64,000 nucleotides of DNA from Papaver somniferum (taxonomy: Eukaryota; Streptophyta; Magnoliopsida; Ranunculales; Papaveraceae). The position numbers were made by a program, and so were the translations under genes. The notes under the pieces were generated by a model. That model saw only the letters and a program-made list of their open reading frames with translations, searched no databases and was not told the DNA's origin. The DNA lies in NCBI RefSeq assembly GCF_003573695.1, contig NC_039360.1, forward strand, positions 57,889,830-57,953,829, read 5' to 3'. Shown piece by piece: positions 60,395 to 64,000 of the stretch; within the stretch, counting starts at the first letter, position 1; each line of letters starts with the position of its first letter.

Positions 60395-60559
60395 TGTAGG
60401 ATCAGAATCTCGCAGCAATAATGCCTCAGCGAAATTATCAACAACAAAACACAACAGCGTCGCAGAACAATTTCAGAAGTGACATAATAAACGACGTCAG
60501 CTAAAATCATGAGAAAAATGTGATGGTGCTGCGAAAATTAGAGAGTTTGCGAGATTAAC
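60395..60559 (+). repeat. Element B 3' LTR, first 165 bp
   Basis: It matches the B 5' LTR to GCGAGATTAAC, then stops exactly where element C's terminal TGTAGTTGCAG starts. The last five bases, TTAAC (60555-60559), are the predicted target duplication of C. Confidence 0.9.
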
Positions 60560-61014
60560 TGTAGTTGCAGGAAATCCTACACTACACCCCTCATATGATT
60601 TCATTGTTGATCAACTCATTTTTAGGTTTACACTCTTAATTTTATTGATAAATATTTGGATGTTCTTACAAGAAAGATAAAGAAATCAAGAATGATCTCT
60701 GCTCTGGACTTTCTCTCTCCTATTTACTTGTTTCTTACTCAAAAAAGATCTCTCTCTCCTTTACAACTCGAATGACTATTTATAAGGAAATACATAGTAC
60801 ATGACAGCTAATCTGTCCTTTATTTTCGGATATGGTTTGCGACATTCTCGCAACCTTACAATGTTAATTTCGCAACTCTCTAATTTCGCAGACTATACAT
60901 CTTTCTCATGACCTTGCTGACGTCTTTTCATTTCTGAAATTGTTCTGCGACGCTATTGTGTGTACCATTGATAATTTCGCTGAGACATAATTGTTGCGAG
61001 ATTCTGATCCTACA
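60560..61014 (-). repeat. Element C 3' LTR
   Basis: It runs TGTAGTTGCAGGAAATCC to CTGATCCTACA on +. TATAAATAG (minus) lies around 60776-60784. Confidence 0.92.
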
Positions 61015-61211
61015 TCTTGCCTCTTCTCATATCTTCTCTGCAAAGTAGAATGATGTGAGAAATGCCGCAGCTGCTTATCTTTTCATATTCCACATTTATC
61101 ACACGTACTCTCTCTTCCATTTATTTCTTGACACGTCTTCTGTAACCGCTACTTTTCAACCGCTCACGTCTCTTCGTCTTAATGGTGTTTATTTCTTCGA
61201 GAAATTTTCTT

Positions 61212-61217
61212 TATATA
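61212..61217 (+). promoter_or_regulatory. TATA box of the antisense gene in element C
   Basis: TATATA lies 162 bases before the ATG at 61374, matching A and B in sequence and spacing. Confidence 0.65.
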
Positions 61218-61373
61218 CTCTTCTCCCCCTTTTCCACTTTTCTTTTTACTTTCTCTTCTATTTTTATTCTCTCATCTCTGCAACTCTGTTATTCTTCTGC
61301 AAATTCTGCTGCTGTAATTTTTTCTTCCTTCAATCTTTTACTTTCTATACATTCCCATACTCTATATTCAAAC

Positions 61374-64000
61374 ATGGCTCCAAGTGGTCATAGATATGAG
61401 AAGAATTTACAAGATGTCCAAAAAGATCTTGCTGATAAAGGTTTACACTCTCCACCATTCCTGGTGAGAATGCCAAATCAATTCTTTCTGTCAAGCTTTT
61501 CTAATCAAAATTGTGATGATCAATCAATCATAATTTCGCTAGGTCAATTCTCGCAGGTCTCCCTATTCCTCTTTATAACCCAGATCTTCCTTTATTTTAT
61601 GAAATTCTCGCTCATCGGGATTTTCGCGAGCCATTTCCAACTAAGTGGGGACTGCATCCGTCTGATGCTAGAGTTCGCTAATCGTGGTGCTGGTAGAGGA
61701 TCTCTTTACTCCAAAGAACTTAGGGATACAAAATTCGCAAACCTAGAGATAGTTGTTGAGAAGTATACAGTGGCGAATTTCTTTGAAAACTACGAACTTA
61801 TCTCCATGAAGAAAGAGAATACTCGCTGGGGTATTCGATTAAGAAGGAAAGATAATATTGATGAAGCCAAAATTCTTATGCAAGATATTGACTGGCATTC
61901 TGGTAAAAACACAACTCCTCGCCAATCCAAAGATGATAAATGATGTGTCTTTCCTTTAATGCTAAAGGGACCCTACATTGCTGGATCAAACATTCTTCAT
62001 GCGAATCTCGCTGCATATCAACCTTGGGTTTTCTATTGGCCCGAGAAGGAGAAAGAGGTATGTTTCCCCCCTTTAACTCATTTTATATTTCTTTATTGAT
62101 TTTTACTATTTTGTTCGCTAACTCTTGCGACATTCCGCAGATCCAAAAACTAAAGGATAGTTATAACAGGACTGGGAAATCTAGTACTCTGTTATCTCTT
62201 CACTCATACACAGATGAGGTAAGAAATTTTCTCTTACGAATTTAAATAGTACCATTACTTCCATGCTTCCATTTTTATTTCTATCTGTGTGTGAAGATTA
62301 TTGCTGAAGTAGAAGAATCTTGATGCTGCGAAGATTGGTGATAAAGGTAAAGGTGCTCTTCGCAGGAAAAATCAACTGGTCCTCCTCCAAAGAAAAGAAA
62401 AGTTCGTTCTTCTTCTCCTTCAAATGTTCTTCCTAACGAAATTCTGAAAGTGACAAGGGTGATGAGGATAACGATGATCTTGCTGCAACTGAAGATTCTC
62501 CACCTGAATCTTCTATGGCTAAGCTTTCTGGCCTCTTTTCTGATTCTCTACAAGGAATGGGAGATAGCCAATTCGCAAATACCTGCAAAGCTCTCGCTAC
62601 CCTTTGTGATGTCCCTTTACTAGATGGTGATAGCTCTCTTCGTGGAGTTTCTAGATCAGTGACTCCCGACTTCTTGCATTCTCTCAATAGTCTGGTATAC
62701 TTTTATCTTTTTACTTTTCATTGTTATAACTCAAAATTCTTTCTATATTAATATTTTTTATTCTTTTCGCAGGCTGGAAAAGCTTCTTTTGTGTTGCCTC
62801 AGATCTAGAGAGAAGACGCGAAAATCTTGAAAAGAAGAATCTTCAATTTCGCAAAAAGAATGAAGAATTGGAAGCTGAAGTTAAAGGTCTTCGCGAAAAA
62901 TAGACAATTAGAAATTGATTCTTCCTCGTATAAGAACAAAATTTCTAGTCTTCAACAAGCTAATAATCAGCTTTACGGTATGTTACTTTTCTCTTTTCTC
63001 TTATTCATTCATCTGTTGTTTTATCTTATTTAAATGATCCTTTTTGCAGACATTTATGGTCTTTCTGATGAAGCTACCCTTCTTCCTCATTTCCTAATGC
63101 CTTGGATAATGATACCCTTCTTGAACGTCTTAACAATTCCTTAAATAGCTTCTCAAATGATAGAATTTCATCTCTTTCTCTAAATGAACTTAGATCGAAA
63201 TTTCGCCTCTTAGAAATTGATCATAGATCCAGTTTAGGCTTAGCCAACAGATTTAAGCGTCTCCTTATTGATTCCAAAGAGAAAACCAATGAGTTAAGAA
63301 CCAAAATTAGCGGTCTCATAGATGATAAGGATCGTATCTCTGATCAAGGTGCCAAGGCTTTGGCGAAATTCCAAGAGGCTCTCCTTGAAGTTCAACTTGA
63401 GCGAGATGAAGCTAACCGCAAGAATATTGAACTCTGCGAAAGGGAAAATCAAATTCGTTCTCGTCTTCTCATAAGTAGTGAGGATGAATTTGTCTGGGCT
63501 GCGAAAATTTTAGATGATGCTAGAAAAGATTTAGGCGTAAATGTTAGTCTCCAAGTTGAACATATAGCCTTGATTAGAGACATGATTCTGACAGAGAAGG
63601 TTGCTAATTGCTCTTCTTTACTAATTTTGCTTCTTATGATTTTCATCAAGTTAATAATTGTTGTCTTTTGTTGCAGATTCTGAAAATAAATATCGTGAAA
63701 AGATTGAAGAACTTGAAGCTGAAAAGGAGGAACTCGCAAAGAATCTTTCTTCTCGCAACGACAAGTATTCTAGATTGAAGAATCAAATCAAGATCACCGT
63801 TGCGAATTTTAAGAATGACGCTATGCATTTTCGCAATCAAACCATCCAAATGGTTTGTGATGATCATAATATCCCACATTCTGATTATCCTTGTCTTTTA
63901 GAAGAAATCCCACAGAATACTCCCAGTTTGATTATCTCTGATAGCGAAGCTGACGATGAAGAATCTGATAGTGATGGAAGTTCTGATGGTGATGAAGATT
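61374..64000 (+). pseudogene. Six-exon antisense gene (aORF) of Tat element C, 3' end outside window
   Basis: ATG 61374 starts MAPSGHRYEKNLQDVQKDL. Exons: 61374-62057, 62141-62218, 62297-62694, 62773-62977, 63050-63599, 63677 onward. Introns are 72-83 nt, all GT-AG, with pyrimidine-rich GCAG acceptors at three of them. Exon 1 encodes the globular domain (LSGDCIRLMLEFANRGAGRG, NTRWGIRLRRKDNIDEAKI), with a shifted segment near 61560-61640. Exon 3 is acidic and Ser-rich. Exons 4-6 encode coiled coils (LRTKISGLIDDKDRIS) and the start of the acidic tail. Indels in exons 3 and 5 and a TAG in exon 4 (about 62907) mark it as decayed, yet splice signals are intact. Known aORFs occur in Tat elements. 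Function unknown. Confidence 0.82.

Larger units (their letters stand above)
51957..60559 (+). mobile_element. Element B: non-autonomous Tat-like retrotransposon, 3' LTR interrupted
   Basis: Same plan as element A: 5' LTR 51957-52425, PBS, gag, protease, spacer with tandem repeats, antisense gene, PPT, and a 3' LTR starting at 60395. Only 165 bp of the 3' LTR are present before element C begins at 60560. ACAAG at 51952-51956 is the left target duplication; the right copy should lie beyond C. No RT, RNase H or integrase. Confidence 0.92.
60560..64000 (-). mobile_element. Element C: Tat-like retrotransposon in reverse orientation (partial)
   Basis: 3' LTR at 60560-61014 (455 bp, minus), PPT at 61015-61028, then the antisense gene, which here reads on +. 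The rest (protease, gag, PBS, 5' LTR) should lie to the right of the window. The LTR shares variants with the solo LTR at 1342 (for example GATCAACAATGAAATCATAT), so C belongs to a different subfamily from A and B. Confidence 0.9.

Noticed and set aside
1..64000. CRISPR arrays, bacterial-type operons or defence systems
   Set aside because: No regularly spaced direct repeats with unique spacers and no prokaryotic gene organisation; the content is plant retrotransposons.

Overview
The window is repeat-rich DNA from a flowering plant, made almost entirely of nested LTR retrotransposons. I see no intact host gene, tRNA or rRNA, and nothing that names the species. The plant assignment rests on the element lineages (Ty1/copia of Sirevirus type with very long LTRs; Ty3/gypsy of Tat type with an antisense gene), short GT-AG introns, and AT-rich spacer DNA.

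Two superfamilies dominate. (1) A Sirevirus-like copia family has LTRs of about 2.4-2.5 kb (TGTTAGAGCA...TTTTTCA), an initiator-Met PBS (TGGTATCAGAGC), a gag with coiled coil and zinc knuckle, and several GGGGGAG tracts before the 3' LTR. No reverse transcriptase or integrase is visible in any copy. Copies: E0 (1-448, +), E1 (449-5159, -), E2 (5935-26535, -, interrupted three times), E4 (31731-45292, -, interrupted by E3), E3 (34792-43459, -, complete with TSD ACAAG), LTR pieces at 45293-46696 and 46893-49050 (+), and E5 (49050-51956, -). A related copia family, 'B', gives a 2877-bp solo LTR (17234-20110) and two LTR fragments. (2) A Tat-like gypsy family has LTRs of about 450-470 bp (TGTAGGATCAG...CAACTACA): a solo LTR (1342-1790), element A (7868-16772, TSD GCCCT), element B (51957-60559) and element C (60560 to beyond the window, reversed, inserted into B's 3' LTR).

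Tat elements A and B share one layout: LTR, PBS, decayed gag, decayed protease, a spacer with tandem repeats, then a separate six-exon gene on the opposite strand with its own conserved TATA box, a PPT and the 3' LTR. RT, RNase H and integrase are absent from both, so this is a non-autonomous family moved in trans. The antisense gene is the most interesting content. Its exon borders and intron positions agree in A, B and C, and it encodes a domain protein followed by long coiled coils and an acidic tail. Its introns are antisense to the retroelement's genomic RNA, which explains how they survived retrotransposition.

Layout: 1-5159 copia copies in opposite orientations with a Tat solo LTR; 5158-26535 E2 with Tat A, solo LTR B and a solo Sirevirus LTR nested in it; 26536-31638 AT-rich non-LTR DNA with a LINE RNase H tail, unassigned exon-like ORFs and an old tandem duplication; 31639-45292 E4 with E3 inside; 45293-50968 opposed LTR pieces including a 1.92-kb-arm palindrome; 50969-64000 E5, Tat B and Tat C.

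Every coding region carries stops or frameshifts except a few short ORFs, and those are of unknown function.
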